Origin: CATQGW01 sp965262235
GTDB lineage: Bacteria; Chloroflexota; Dehalococcoidia; Bin125
Length of the DNA: 64,000 nt
Assembly (NCBI GenBank): GCA_965262235.1
Contig: OZ253504.1
Coordinates: forward strand, 1,302,001 to 1,366,000
Direction of reading: 5' to 3'
Every line of letters begins with the position of its first letter. The stretch's first letter is position 1. Shown piece after piece: positions 1 to 8,247 of this stretch. A program made the position numbers and the translations under genes. The notes beneath the pieces are model-generated. The model searched no databases. It was not told where the DNA came from and worked only from the letters and a program-made list of their open reading frames with translations.

Positions 1-392
1 CACAAGACTTCTCCCCCGAGGTTCTGCTGGCGCGCGCGGCTGCCGGTCATCACACCACGTGGTGTGGTGAGGACGGCGACGCCGAGCCCACCGTAGGGGC
101 GAGGGATCTCGCGCTGTTGGACGTAGACGCGGAGGCCGGGCCGGCTGACGCGCTTGAGACCGCTGAGGACGGAGGTGCCGTCGTCGCGGTAGAGCAGCTC
201 GACGTGCAGGTCGCGGCCGGTCACACCGACGCGCTGGCGGACATCGAACTCCTTGATGAAGCCCTCTTCGGCGAGCACCTGGGCGATCGAGACCTTCAAA
301 CGGGATGAAGGGATCGAGACGCGCGGATGACCCGCGTGGATAGCGTTGCGGATCCGTGTCAGCATGTCGGCGATGGGGTCGGTGACGGGCAT
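1..392 (-). CDS. rpsH: 30S ribosomal protein S8, C-terminal end cut by window edge
   Basis: S8 is a primary 16S rRNA-binding protein of the 30S platform. The frame opens with ATG at 390-392 (MPVTDPIADMLTRIRNA, the classic S8 start) and runs to the window edge with the conserved C-terminal part (REIPRPYGGLGVAVLTTPRGV, then QNLGGEVL). About 130 codons are visible, so at most a few residues are lost. It starts 22 nt after the rplE stop, so no gene fits between them, although rpsN is usual there. The family assignment is secure. Confidence 0.95.
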   Translation of the reverse strand, partial: MPVTDPIADMLTRIRNAIHAGHPRVSIPSSRLKVSIAQVLAEEGFIKEFDVRQRVGVTGRDLHVELLYRDDGTSVLSGLKRVSRPGLRVYVQQREIPRPYGGLGVAVLTTPRGVMTGSRARQQNLGGEVL

Positions 393-414
393 CGGTCGCC
401 TGTTCTACTGAGGA

Positions 415-978
415 CTAGAGAGCGCGCTCGAAGGGCATGCCGAGCAGCTCGAGGAGCCGGCGACCCTCCGCATCGTTGCGCGCAGTGGTGATGATGTTGA
501 CTTGCAGGCCGCGGACCTTGTCGACCGCTCCGTAGTCGATCTCCGGGAAGACGATCTGCTCGCGAATCCCCAGGCTGTAGTTCCCGCGGCCGTCGAAGGC
601 CGTGCGGGAGACACCCTGGAAGTCGCGGATGCGCGGCAGCGCCGCGTTGATGGTGCGATCGAGGAACTCCCACATGCGGCGCCCGCGCATGGTGCAGGTG
701 ACGCCCACGGAGTTGCCCTCGCGGAGTTTGAAGTTGGCGATCGACTTGCGCGCCTTGGTGATGACCGGCCGCTGGCCGCAGATGGCGGTGATGTCGGCGG
801 TGGCGGCGTCGAGCGCGGTGGAGCTGGAGAGCGCTTCGCCCATCCCGGCGTTGACCACGATTTTGGTCAGGCGCGGGACCTGCATGGGGTTCTCGAACGA
901 GAACTCTTCGAGCATGCGGGGCGCGATCTCATCGAGATAGCGCTGCTTGAGGCGGGGGTTGCCGTTTGCTGAGGCCAT
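415..978 (-). CDS. rplE: 50S ribosomal protein L5
   Basis: L5 (187 aa) binds 5S rRNA in the central protuberance of the 50S subunit. Recognisable blocks include VPRLTKIVVNAGMGEA near residue 35, the ICGQRPVITKARKSIANFKLREG block, and the C-terminal FPEIDYGAVDKVRGLQVNIITTA segment. The ATG overlaps the rplX stop by one nucleotide (TAATG), which implies translational coupling. Length is normal for the family. It lies in the spc-type part of the ribosomal operon, directly before rpsH. Confidence 0.97.
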   Translation of the reverse strand: MASANGNPRLKQRYLDEIAPRMLEEFSFENPMQVPRLTKIVVNAGMGEALSSSTALDAATADITAICGQRPVITKARKSIANFKLREGNSVGVTCTMRGRRMWEFLDRTINAALPRIRDFQGVSRTAFDGRGNYSLGIREQIVFPEIDYGAVDKVRGLQVNIITTARNDAEGRRLLELLGMPFERAL

Positions 979-1292
979 TAGTCGATATCCGCTTCGCAGC
1001 GCTTGCAGACGCGCACTTTGACGCCGTCGGCGCGGCGCTTGAAGCCGATCCGGGCGGGTCGGTCGCAGGTGGGGCAGACGACGGCGACGTTGCTCTCGTG
1101 CAGCGGCGCTTCGCGCTCGATGATCCCGGCCGGCGTGCCCGCCTGGGTGGCTCGCATGTGGCGCTTGACCATGTTGACGCCCTGGACGACGACGCGGCCG
1201 CGCTTGGGCAGGACCTGGCGAACCTCGCCGCGGGAGCCCTTGTTCTTGCCGGTTCGGACTTCGACCAGATCGTCGCGCTGGATTCTATTCAT
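978..1292 (-). CDS. rplX: 50S ribosomal protein L24
   Basis: L24 (104 aa) is an assembly-initiating 23S rRNA-binding protein. It has a KOW motif (DLVEVRTGKNKGSRGEVRQV, residues about 8-27) and the GVNMVKRHMR segment. Near the C-terminus is a four-cysteine pair arrangement (CPTCDRPARIG...CKRC) typical of zinc-ribbon L24 forms. The frame is open further upstream to 1604, but that part only mirrors rplN; the ATG at 1290-1292 overlaps the rplN stop (TGATG). Confidence 0.96.
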   Translation of the reverse strand: MNRIQRDDLVEVRTGKNKGSRGEVRQVLPKRGRVVVQGVNMVKRHMRATQAGTPAGIIEREAPLHESNVAVVCPTCDRPARIGFKRRADGVKVRVCKRCEADID

Positions 1293-1663
1293 CAGACCAC
1301 CTCCGGTGCGAGCGAGACGATCCGCATGAAGTTCTTTTCGCGCAGCTCGCGGGCGACGGGCCCGAAGATGCGGGTGCCGGTGGGGTTCAGTTCGTCGCCG
1401 GCGAGGATCACGGCGGCGTTGTCGTCGAAGCGGATGTAGGAGCCATCGGGCCGGCGGTATTGCTTGGCGACGCGCACGACGACGGCTTTGACGACCTGGC
1501 CGGAACGGATTTCGCGTCCGGGGTCGGCCTGCTTGACCGTGGCGACGATGGTGTCGCCGACGCTGGCATAGCGGCGTTTGGTTCCGCCGAGCACGCGGAT
1601 GCACTTGATCACGCGGGCGCCGGAGTTATCAGCGACGCGGAGTGACGATTCCTGCTGGATCAC
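1292..1663 (-). CDS. rplN: 50S ribosomal protein L14
   Basis: L14 (123 aa) contacts 23S rRNA and forms part of the intersubunit bridge. The start MIQQESSLRVADNSGARVI is nearly invariant in bacteria. GDTIVATVKQADPG and the C-terminal GPVARELREKNFMRIVSLAPEVV region are also diagnostic. The ATG overlaps the rpsQ stop by 4 nt, and the stop overlaps the rplX start. Length and sequence are ordinary. Confidence 0.97.
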   Translation of the reverse strand: MIQQESSLRVADNSGARVIKCIRVLGGTKRRYASVGDTIVATVKQADPGREIRSGQVVKAVVVRVAKQYRRPDGSYIRFDDNAAVILAGDELNPTGTRIFGPVARELREKNFMRIVSLAPEVV

Positions 1664-2034
1664 GCCGCACCCTCACCATCTGCCGACATGGCTACCGGGG
1701 CGGCCTCCGGCGCGGCTTCCGCAGCTGCGGCTGGCGCGGGTGGCGCATCGAGCGTGGGGGCCTGGATTTCGCCCGGCTGAATCTCGGCCACCTCGTGCCG
1801 TTCGAGGATTTCGACGACGCGCCATGTCTTGCGGCGCGAGAGCGGGCGGCACTCTTCGATCAGCACGCGATCGCCGTTGCGGCAATCGTTGGCTTCGTCG
1901 TGGGCGAGGAAGCGCTTGCGTCGGCGCATCGTCTTCTTGTAGAGCGGGTGGCGCACGGTGCGCTCGACGCGCACGACCACGGTCTTGTGGTTGGCGTCGG
2001 CCACAGCGAATCCGACTCGTTGTTTGCGTGCCAT
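1660..2034 (-). CDS. rpsQ: 30S ribosomal protein S17 with Ala/Pro-rich C-terminal tail
   Basis: S17 binds 16S rRNA early in 30S assembly. The conserved OB-fold core fills about residues 1-90 (KTVVVRVERTVRHPLYKKTMRR, then GDRVLIEECRPLSRRKTWRVVEIL). The protein is 124 aa, whereas bacterial S17 is usually about 80-90. The excess is a low-complexity tail rich in Ala, Pro and Glu (residues about 91-124) that runs to the rplN overlap. Other ribosomal proteins in this window have similar tails, so it is unlikely to be a frameshift artefact. Confidence 0.95.
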   Translation of the reverse strand: MARKQRVGFAVADANHKTVVVRVERTVRHPLYKKTMRRRKRFLAHDEANDCRNGDRVLIEECRPLSRRKTWRVVEILERHEVAEIQPGEIQAPTLDAPPAPAAAAEAAPEAAPVAMSADGEGAA

Positions 2035-2037
2035 TGG

Positions 2038-2430
2038 TTAGTCGTCCTCGCTCTTGGGGGCGTCCTCGGCGACTTTGCCGACCGCCGCCAGCTCGGGCTC
2101 AGCGTCGTCCGCGGTGGTTTCGTTGGTTTCGTTGGTTTCGACAGGGGCCGCTGCAGCCTCCTGGGCCGCCTCGCGCTCGGACGCGCGTTGGGCGGCGGCA
2201 GTCTGGGCGAGCGGCGCGAAGGCCGCGAATCCTGCCTGCTGGCGTTCGCGCAGGATTGTGCGCAGCCGGGCGATCTGTCGCCGGGCGACCTTGAGCGCCA
2301 TGGGATTCTGCAGCTGGCGGGTGCCGCGCTGGAACTGCAGGTTGAACATCTCGCGGTAGGCCTCGTTGATCGCCTCGGCGAGATCGGCGTCGGAGAGTGT
2401 GCGCGCTTCGTCGGCGAGTGGGTTGGCCAT
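2038..2430 (-). CDS. rpmC: 50S ribosomal protein L29 with long acidic C-terminal extension
   Basis: L29 lies at the polypeptide exit tunnel. The family core is residues about 10-65 (LSDADLAEAINEAYREMFNL, then QNPMALKVARRQIARLRTIL). The product is 130 aa against a usual 60-75. The second half is a low-complexity, Ala/Glu/Thr-rich acidic tail containing ETNETNETT, encoded by three 9-nt repeats near 2128-2155. The ATG at 2428-2430 is the only start that preserves the core; upstream open frame mirrors rpsC. It lies between rplP and rpsQ, as is canonical. Confidence 0.93.
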   Translation of the reverse strand: MANPLADEARTLSDADLAEAINEAYREMFNLQFQRGTRQLQNPMALKVARRQIARLRTILRERQQAGFAAFAPLAQTAAAQRASEREAAQEAAAAPVETNETNETTADDAEPELAAVGKVAEDAPKSEDD

Positions 2431-2432
2431 GG

Positions 2433-2852
2433 TTAGATGACGTCCGTTTCGCGCACGACGATGCGAGTCTTGACGGGCAGCTTGTGGCTGGCGCGGCGCA
2501 GAGCTTCGCGCGCGATGGCCTCCTCGATGCCGCCGATCTCGAAGATCACGCGGCCGGGCTTGATCACGGCGACCCACTTCTCGGGCGCGCCCTTGCCCTT
2601 GCCCATGCGGGTCTCGGCCGGCTTCTGAGTGACTGACTTGTCGGGGAAGACGCGAATCCAGACCTTGCCGCCGCGGCTCACGTGGTGGGTGATGGCGCGG
2701 CGAGCGGCTTCGATCTGACGCCCATCGAGCCAGGCGGCGTCGAGCGACTGGAGTCCGATTTCGCCGAAGGCGACGGTGCTGCCGGCCTGTGACAGGCCGC
2801 GACGCCGGCCGCGATGGTGCTTGCGCCATTTGACGCGACGTGGCTGCAGCAT
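2433..2852 (-). CDS. rplP: 50S ribosomal protein L16
   Basis: L16 (139 aa) helps to shape the A-site region of the 50S subunit. The start MLQPRRVKWRKHHRGRRRG, the RGGKVWIRVFPDKSVTQKPAETRMGKGKG block and GRVIFEIGG are diagnostic. Length is normal. The ATG overlaps the rpsC stop (TAATG), and rpmC starts 2 nt after its stop, so all three are probably translated as a coupled block. Confidence 0.97.
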   Translation of the reverse strand: MLQPRRVKWRKHHRGRRRGLSQAGSTVAFGEIGLQSLDAAWLDGRQIEAARRAITHHVSRGGKVWIRVFPDKSVTQKPAETRMGKGKGAPEKWVAVIKPGRVIFEIGGIEEAIAREALRRASHKLPVKTRIVVRETDVI

Positions 2853-3595
2853 TAGCTCGACCTTCCACGCTGGCCGCCGTCACGACCGGCCAACGGCGAG
2901 GAGGCGGGCGGGGCCATCGCCTGGGCGGGCCCATTGGAGTCGCCGGGTCCGCCTTCGGCCTGGTAGGGCAGAATGTCGCCCTTGTAGATCCAACTCTTGA
3001 CGCCGATGCGGCCGAAGACGGTCTTGGCCTCGGCGAAGCCATAGTCGATATCGGCGCGGATGGTGTGGAGCGGCACGCGGCCGGACATCTCCGACGCGCG
3101 GCGTGACATCTCGGCGCCGCCGAGGCGGCCGCTGATGATGATTTTCGCACCCTCGGCGCCGCGCTGCATGGTGCGCTGCACGGCCTGCTTGATGGCGCGG
3201 CGGAAGGCGATGCGGCGCTCGAGCTGTTCGGCGACGTTGCGCGCGACGAGCGTGGCATCGAGCTCGGGGACGCGAATCTCGGAGACGTCGACGCGCAGGC
3301 GCATGCGCTTGGCGGTGAGGTTCTCGAGGTCGCGGCGCAGCTCTTCGACGTTCTGGCCGCCACGGCCGATCACGATGCCGGGCTTGGCGGTGTGGAGCGT
3401 GACGCCAAGCTGGTTGGCGCTGCGTTCGATGTCGATGCGTGAGATCGAGGCCTCACTCATGTGGGTGTTGATGTGGTCGCGGAGGCGGCGGTCTTCGGCG
3501 AGCAGGTCGGCGTAGCCCTTGTCGGCGTACCACTGGCTGCGCCACTCGTAGATGGTGCCGATGCGGAAGCTGGTGGGGTGAACTTTCTGGCCCAT
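2852..3595 (-). CDS. rpsC: 30S ribosomal protein S3
   Basis: S3 (247 aa) lines the mRNA entry channel. It has the MGQKVHP start, an N-terminal KH domain with the signature GIVIGRGGQNVEELRRDL (residues about 74-91), and the C-terminal S3 domain (GAEGAKIIISGRLGGAEMSR; PLHTIRADIDYGFAEAKT). After about residue 212 there is a roughly 35-residue Gly/Pro/Ala-rich tail. It starts 2 nt after the rplV stop. Confidence 0.97.
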   Translation of the reverse strand: MGQKVHPTSFRIGTIYEWRSQWYADKGYADLLAEDRRLRDHINTHMSEASISRIDIERSANQLGVTLHTAKPGIVIGRGGQNVEELRRDLENLTAKRMRLRVDVSEIRVPELDATLVARNVAEQLERRIAFRRAIKQAVQRTMQRGAEGAKIIISGRLGGAEMSRRASEMSGRVPLHTIRADIDYGFAEAKTVFGRIGVKSWIYKGDILPYQAEGGPGDSNGPAQAMAPPASSPLAGRDGGQRGRSS

Positions 3596-3597
3596 CG

Positions 3598-3936
3598 TCA
3601 GTTCTCCTCGTCGGAGACGACGACCGTGATGTGGCTCGTGCGCCTCAGGATGCGGCCGACGCGACCGCGCGCCTTGGCGCGGAAGCGACGCAGGGTGCGG
3701 CCGTCGCCCGCGTAGATCGAATGGACTTTGAGCTCGTCGCGGTCGAGCGAGTAGTTGTTCTCGGCATTGGCGACGGCCGATGCGAGCACTTTGGCGACCG
3801 CACGCGCGATCGGCTTGGGGGTGAAGCGGAGTTGCAGCAGCGCTTCGTCGACGGGCAGGCCGCGGATGCCCTGCATGACGATGCGGACCTTGCGGGGCGA
3901 GCTGCGGACGAACTTGGCGGAGGCCTGGACTTGCAT
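3598..3936 (-). CDS. rplV: 50S ribosomal protein L22
   Basis: L22 (112 aa) has a globular domain on the 50S surface and a beta-hairpin reaching into the exit tunnel. The KFVRSSPRKVRIVMQGIRGL block and the tunnel-loop region ending GRTLRRFRAKARGRVGRI are characteristic; HITVVVSDEEN closes the protein. It has the usual length and sits between rpsS and rpsC, one nucleotide after the rpsS stop. Confidence 0.97.
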   Translation of the reverse strand: MQVQASAKFVRSSPRKVRIVMQGIRGLPVDEALLQLRFTPKPIARAVAKVLASAVANAENNYSLDRDELKVHSIYAGDGRTLRRFRAKARGRVGRILRRTSHITVVVSDEEN

Positions 3937-3937
3937 G

Positions 3938-4222
3938 TCAGGTCAGCCGCGTCGCACGGTCGGAGCGACCGATATGCCCGCGGAAGGTGCGGGTGGGGGC
4001 GAATTCACCGAGCTTGTGGCCGACCATGTTCTCCGTGACGAAGACGGGCACGTGCCGACGACCGTCGTGCACGGCGATGGTCAGGCCGACCATCTCGGGA
4101 ATGATCGTGGAGGCACGCGACCAGGTCTGGATGACCGTGCGCGCGCCGGCGGCGCGGACCCGCTGCACCTTGCGGAGCAGCTTGAAGTCCACGAACGGAC
4201 CCTTCTTGGTTGATCGCGACAT
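3938..4222 (-). CDS. rpsS: 30S ribosomal protein S19
   Basis: S19 (94 aa) lies in the head of the 30S subunit. The start MSRSTKKGPFVDFKLLRKV and the motif TWSRASTIIPEMVGLTIAVH (residues about 39-58) are textbook S19, followed by VTENMVGHKLGEFAPTRTFRGH. It is separated from rplB by 15 nt and has normal length. Confidence 0.97.
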   Translation of the reverse strand: MSRSTKKGPFVDFKLLRKVQRVRAAGARTVIQTWSRASTIIPEMVGLTIAVHDGRRHVPVFVTENMVGHKLGEFAPTRTFRGHIGRSDRATRLT

Positions 4223-4237
4223 CGCTCGACTTACTCC

Positions 4238-5080
4238 CTAACGCCGTCGTCCGCGGCGTCGGCGCCGGACGATGAATTTGTCGGACGGCTTCTTGCCGCG
4301 GGTGCGGCGGCCCAGCGTATACCAACCCCAGGGCGACTTCGGTCCGGGCAGGCCGATCGGGGCCTTGCCCTCGCCGCCGCCGTGCGGGTGATCGACGGGG
4401 TTCATCACTGAGCCACGTACTGTGGGCCGCCAGCGGCGATGCCGGTTGCGGCCGGCCTTGCCGAGTTTGATGTTGTTGTGCACGACGTTGCCGACCTGGC
4501 CGATCGTGGCGTAGCAGGCTGAGCGCACACGGCGCATCTCGCTGGAGGGCAGGCGCAGCAGGACGTAGTCGCCCTCTTTGGCCATGATCTGGGCGCTGGC
4601 ACCGGCTGAGCGGACGATCTGCCCGCCGCGGCCTTCGGTCAACTCGACGTTGTGGACCTGGGTGCCGTTGGGCATATCGCTCATCGACAGCGCGCTGCCG
4701 GTGCGAATCGGGGCGCCGGGGCCGGTCGCGACGAGGTCGTCAACGGAGAGGCCGACGGGCGCGAGGATGTAGCGCTTGACGCCATCGGTGTAGACGATCA
4801 GGGCGATCCGGGCGCTGCGGTTGGGGTCGTATTCGATGGCGGCGACGCGGCCTTCGATGCCGATCCGGTCGCGGCGCTTCCAGTCGATCACGCGGTAGCG
4901 GCGCTTGTGGCCGCCGCCGCGGTGGCGGACGGTGAGGCGCCCCTGGTTGTTGCGGCCGGACTTTTTCTTGAGCGGCTCGAGCAGGCTCTTCTCGGGCTTC
5001 TTCTTGGTCAGCTCTTCGAACGTGTGGCCGGACGAGTTGCGGCGGCCCGGCGAGGTTGGCTTGAACTTTCGCAGCGGCAA
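4238..5080 (-). CDS. rplB: 50S ribosomal protein L2
   Basis: L2 (280 aa from the chosen start) is a core protein near the peptidyl-transferase centre. Diagnostic blocks are KPTSPGRRNSS, RHRGGGHKRRYRVIDWKR, the GGRGGQIVRSAG-like segment, and VRGSVMNPVDHPHGGGEG, which holds the essential His. I chose the TTG at 5078-5080 (MPLRKFKPTSPGR): it has a GAGGGGG ribosome-binding site 6 nt upstream and lies one base past the rplW stop. An in-frame TTG at 5093-5095 would add five unconserved residues and overlap rplW. Confidence 0.93.
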   Translation of the reverse strand: MPLRKFKPTSPGRRNSSGHTFEELTKKKPEKSLLEPLKKKSGRNNQGRLTVRHRGGGHKRRYRVIDWKRRDRIGIEGRVAAIEYDPNRSARIALIVYTDGVKRYILAPVGLSVDDLVATGPGAPIRTGSALSMSDMPNGTQVHNVELTEGRGGQIVRSAGASAQIMAKEGDYVLLRLPSSEMRRVRSACYATIGQVGNVVHNNIKLGKAGRNRHRRWRPTVRGSVMNPVDHPHGGGEGKAPIGLPGPKSPWGWYTLGRRTRGKKPSDKFIVRRRRRGRRR

Positions 5081-5081
5081 C

Positions 5082-5381
5082 TTACACCCCCTCAAACAAG
5101 CGAATCTCGTAGCCCTCGGCCAGCGAGATGATTGCCTTTTTCCAGTCGCGCTCGCGCCCCGGGCGGGCGCGCCCGATGCGTCGTTCGACGCCGCGCACGT
5201 TGATCACGTTGACCTTGCGGACGCGCACGCTGAATGCGATCTCGACGGCTTCCTTGATCTGCAGCTTGTTGGCGCGCGGGTCGACTTCGAAGACGTACTT
5301 GTGCAGTTCGGCGAGCTCGGAGCTCTTCTCGGTGATGATCGGTCGCCGCAGAACGGCGTACGGATGGATTTCCTTGGGCAT
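5082..5381 (-). CDS. rplW: 50S ribosomal protein L23
   Basis: L23 (99 aa) sits at the exit-tunnel mouth and is the docking site for trigger factor and SRP in bacteria. Typical features are the YAVLRRPIITEKSSELAELHKYVFEVDPRANKLQIKEAVE stretch and VRKVNVINVRG. It begins directly after the rplD stop (cat at 5379-5381, rplD stop at 5382-5384). Length is typical. Confidence 0.95.
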   Translation of the reverse strand: MPKEIHPYAVLRRPIITEKSSELAELHKYVFEVDPRANKLQIKEAVEIAFSVRVRKVNVINVRGVERRIGRARPGRERDWKKAIISLAEGYEIRLFEGV

Positions 5382-6029
5382 CTACTCACCCCCGCCGTTG
5401 GCTGCGGGCAGGGCCCACAATGCTTCGACGCGGCGGACCGCCGCCTCGGTCATGACCAGCTGATCGTGCGTGAGCAGGATGTAGGTGTTGAGCGTTTCGG
5501 CAAGGGTGGCCTGCACGTGCTTGAGGTTTCGTGCGCCAAGCACGAGGTCGGAGTCGAGCCCGTCGGTGACGAGCAGCGCGTTGCGCTGAACGCCGAGGGC
5601 GGTACAGAGTTTGGCGATCTGGGCGGTGCGGGGCTCGAACGTGACATCGGGGGCGGTCACGATGATGCCGCCCTCGGCGGCGCGCTGGGAGAGCATTGAG
5701 CGAATCGCCAGGCGGCGCATGCGCTTGGGCAGGCGCTGGCGGTAGGAGCGGGGGTGCGGGCCGTGCGCCACCGCGCCGCCGACGCGGGTGGGCGAGGAGG
5801 GACCGCCGAGGCGGGCGGTGCCGCCGCCCTTCTGGCGCCGCGACTTCGCGTTGGCCTGGCGGATTTCGGAGCGGTCGAGGGTGTCGGCGGTGCCGGCGCG
5901 TTGATTGGCGCGGAAGGCGAGCATCGCCTGGTGGACGACGGCGAGATTCGGCTCGATGCCGAAGACGCTGTCGTCGGCTTCGATCTCGCCGACGTTCTGG
6001 CCAGCTGCGTCGATGACTGGGAGCTTCAT
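5382..6029 (-). CDS. rplD: 50S ribosomal protein L4
   Basis: L4 (215 aa) reaches into the exit tunnel; in enterobacteria it also represses its own S10 operon. The conserved segment covers the tunnel loop (QKGGGTARLGGPSSPTRVGGAVAHGPHPRSY, residues about 66-96) and the KRMRRLAIRSMLSQRA helix. The C-terminal Rossmann-like part is present (NALLVTDGLDSDLVLGARNL). The ATG overlaps the rplC stop by 4 nt. No L4 autoregulatory leader could be recognised. Confidence 0.95.
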   Translation of the reverse strand: MKLPVIDAAGQNVGEIEADDSVFGIEPNLAVVHQAMLAFRANQRAGTADTLDRSEIRQANAKSRRQKGGGTARLGGPSSPTRVGGAVAHGPHPRSYRQRLPKRMRRLAIRSMLSQRAAEGGIIVTAPDVTFEPRTAQIAKLCTALGVQRNALLVTDGLDSDLVLGARNLKHVQATLAETLNTYILLTHDQLVMTEAAVRRVEALWALPAANGGGE

Positions 6030-6679
6030 CGCTTCTTGCCTCCCCGCCGTTTGGTCTGTCGGATTTTGACCATGCCGGTGGTCGCGCCGGGAACGGAACC
6101 TTCGACGTAGACGAGGTTGCGCTCCGGGTTGATCTCGATGACCTGCAGGTTCATTGAAGTACGGGTCACGCCACCCATGCGACCGCCCATTTTGGTGCCC
6201 TTGAGTACGCGGCCGGGGGTGGTGCCGGCGCCGACCGAGCCGGGCGCGCGGTGCCGGTCGCTCTGTCCGTGGGTGGCTGGGCCGCCGTGGAAATGGTGGC
6301 GCTTGACCACGCCGGCGAAGCCCTTGCCCTTGGAGACGGCCTGGACATCGACGCGGTCGCCGACGCTGAAGATTTCGCCGACGTTGAGCACGGCGCCGAC
6401 TGCGACATCGGTGAGCTCGGCGGGTTCGGCACGGAACTCGCCGATGCGCTTGAGGGCGCCGTTGCTGCCGGTGTGACCGCGCTCGGCCTTGTTGACGCGC
6501 CAGTCGGGGCGCGGGCCGAAGCCGATCTGGACGGCCGAGTAACCGTCGCGGGAGGGAGTCATGAGCTGGGTGACCGGGCAGGGACCGACTTCGAGCACGG
6601 TGCAGCCGACGACGCGACCGTCATCGCGGATGACCTGCACCATGCCGAGCTTCTTACCGAGGAGGCCAGGTACTGACAT
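6026..6679 (-). CDS. rplC: 50S ribosomal protein L3
   Basis: L3 (217 aa) is an assembly initiator whose loop approaches the peptidyl-transferase centre. The start GLLGKKLGMVQVIRDDGRVV, the GKGFAGVVKRHHFHGGPATHGQSDRHRAPGS loop region and GRVLKGTKMGGRMGGVTRT are diagnostic. It starts 7 nt after the rpsJ stop and overlaps rplD. Length is normal. Confidence 0.97.
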   Translation of the reverse strand: MSVPGLLGKKLGMVQVIRDDGRVVGCTVLEVGPCPVTQLMTPSRDGYSAVQIGFGPRPDWRVNKAERGHTGSNGALKRIGEFRAEPAELTDVAVGAVLNVGEIFSVGDRVDVQAVSKGKGFAGVVKRHHFHGGPATHGQSDRHRAPGSVGAGTTPGRVLKGTKMGGRMGGVTRTSMNLQVIEINPERNLVYVEGSVPGATTGMVKIRQTKRRGGKKR

Positions 6680-6686
6680 AGCGGCC

Positions 6687-6995
6687 CTACAACTTGATCT
6701 CGACGTCGACGCCGCTCGAAAGCTGCAGCCGCATCAGTGTGTCGACGGTTCGGCCGGTTGGCTCGAGGATGTCGATGATTCGCTTGTGAGTGCGGATCTC
6801 GAACTGCTCGCGCCCGTCCTTGTGCACGAATGGGGAGCGGATCACGGTGTATTTGCGGATTTCGGTGGGCAGCGGGATGGGACCCGCCACGCTCGCGCCC
6901 GTCTTTTCGGCGGCATCGAGAATCTGCATCGCACTCTCGTCGAGAATGCGATGGTCGTAGGCCTTCAGGCGGATGCGAATCTTTTGGCGAGCCAT
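6687..6995 (-). CDS. rpsJ: 30S ribosomal protein S10
   Basis: S10 (102 aa) is in the head of the 30S subunit and is NusE in antitermination complexes. The start MARQKIRIRLKAYDHRILD, the block GASVAGPIPLPTEIRKYTVIRSPFVHKDGREQFEIRTHKR and the ending GVDVEIKL are classic. It follows tuf by 15 nt, so the str and S10 clusters form one contiguous block. Confidence 0.98.
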   Translation of the reverse strand: MARQKIRIRLKAYDHRILDESAMQILDAAEKTGASVAGPIPLPTEIRKYTVIRSPFVHKDGREQFEIRTHKRIIDILEPTGRTVDTLMRLQLSSGVDVEIKL

Positions 6996-7010
6996 GCTGC
7001 GTTCGTCCGT

Positions 7011-8213
7011 CTACTCGAGGATCCGGGTGACGGCCCCGGCGCCGACGGTGCGACCGCCTTCGCGAATCGCGAAGCGCAGCCCCTCCTCCATCGCAATCGG
7101 ATGAATCAGCTTCACGTGCATCTGCACGTTGTCGCCCGGCAGCGCCATCTCGATCCCCTCCGGCAGACCAATCTCGCCGGTCACGTCGGTTGTGCGGATG
7201 TAGAACTGCGGGCGGTAGCCCTGGAAGAACGGCGTGTGCCGCCCGCCTTCCTCTTTGCCCAGGATGTAGACCTCCGCCTCGAAGGTCGTGTGCGGCGTAA
7301 TCGATCCCGGCGCCGCCAGGACCTGCCCGCGCTCAATCTCCTCGCGGTTCAGGCCGCGCAGCAGACAACCCACGTTGTCGCCCGCCTCGCCGGTCGGCAG
7401 CGTCTTCTTGAACATCTCCACGCCCGTCACCACGGTCTTGCGCGTGTCTTTGACCCCCACAATCTCAATCTCCTCGCCGCTCACCACCACCCCCCGCTCG
7501 ATCCGGCCGGTCGCTACCGTGCCCCGCCCTTTGATCCCGAAGACGTCCTCAATCGGCATCAGGAACGGCTGGTCGACCGGCCGCAGCGGGGTCGGCACGT
7601 ACTCGTCGACCGCCGCCATCAGCTCTTTGATCGTCGCGTACTCCGGCGCCTCCGGGTCGGTCGAGTCGCTCTCCAGCGCGTGCAGCGCCGAACCGCGAAT
7701 CACCGGAACGTCGTCGCCCGGGAACTCCTGCGCGCTGAGCAGCTCGCGCACTTCCAGCTCGACCAGCTCCAACAGCTCTTCGTCATCCATCTGGTCAACT
7801 TTGTTCAGGTAGACCACCATCCGCGGCACCCCCACCTGGCGCGCCAGCAAAATGTGCTCGCGGGTCTGCGGCATCGGTCCGTCCGGCGCCGCCACGACCA
7901 GAATCGCGCCGTCCATCTGCGCCGCCCCGGTGATCATGTTCTTGATGTAGTCCGCGTGGCCCGGCGCGTCGATGTGCGCGTAATGGCGCTGCTCGGTCTC
8001 GTACTCGACGTGCGCGATCGCGATCGTGATGCCCCGCGCTTTCTCCTCCGGCGCGTTGTCGATCGAGTCGAAACTCGAGAACGAGACCGACGGGTTGCTC
8101 AGCGCCAGATACTTCGTGATCGCCGCCGTCAAGGTCGTCTTGCCGTGGTCCACGTGGCCAATCGTGCCCACGTTCACGTGTGGCTTGGTCCGCTGGTAAA
8201 TCTTCCGCGCCAT
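7011..8213 (-). CDS. tuf: Elongation factor Tu
   Basis: EF-Tu (400 aa) delivers aminoacyl-tRNA to the A site as a GTP complex. G1 is GHVDHGKTT (residues about 18-26), the switch region is APEEKARGITI, G3 is DAPGHADY and G4 is NKVD. Domains 2 and 3 follow, ending GRTVGAGAVTRILE. The ATG at 8211-8213 starts MARKIYQRTKPHVN and has AAGGAG upstream; an open extension to 8318 lacks family similarity. Its codon choice looks C/G-biased and cleaner than the neighbours, as expected for a very highly expressed gene. Confidence 0.98.
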   Translation of the reverse strand: MARKIYQRTKPHVNVGTIGHVDHGKTTLTAAITKYLALSNPSVSFSSFDSIDNAPEEKARGITIAIAHVEYETEQRHYAHIDAPGHADYIKNMITGAAQMDGAILVVAAPDGPMPQTREHILLARQVGVPRMVVYLNKVDQMDDEELLELVELEVRELLSAQEFPGDDVPVIRGSALHALESDSTDPEAPEYATIKELMAAVDEYVPTPLRPVDQPFLMPIEDVFGIKGRGTVATGRIERGVVVSGEEIEIVGVKDTRKTVVTGVEMFKKTLPTGEAGDNVGCLLRGLNREEIERGQVLAAPGSITPHTTFEAEVYILGKEEGGRHTPFFQGYRPQFYIRTTDVTGEIGLPEGIEMALPGDNVQMHVKLIHPIAMEEGLRFAIREGGRTVGAGAVTRILE

Positions 8214-8247
8214 CTGATCTGCTCCTTCGCTCCGCTCGTGGGGGCCG

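Noticed and set aside
54..69. Perfect 16-bp palindrome CACACCACGTGGTGTG
   Set aside because: It lies within rpsH codons for the conserved TTPRG region. An operator there is unlikely, and codon choice for Thr, Pro and Arg explains it.
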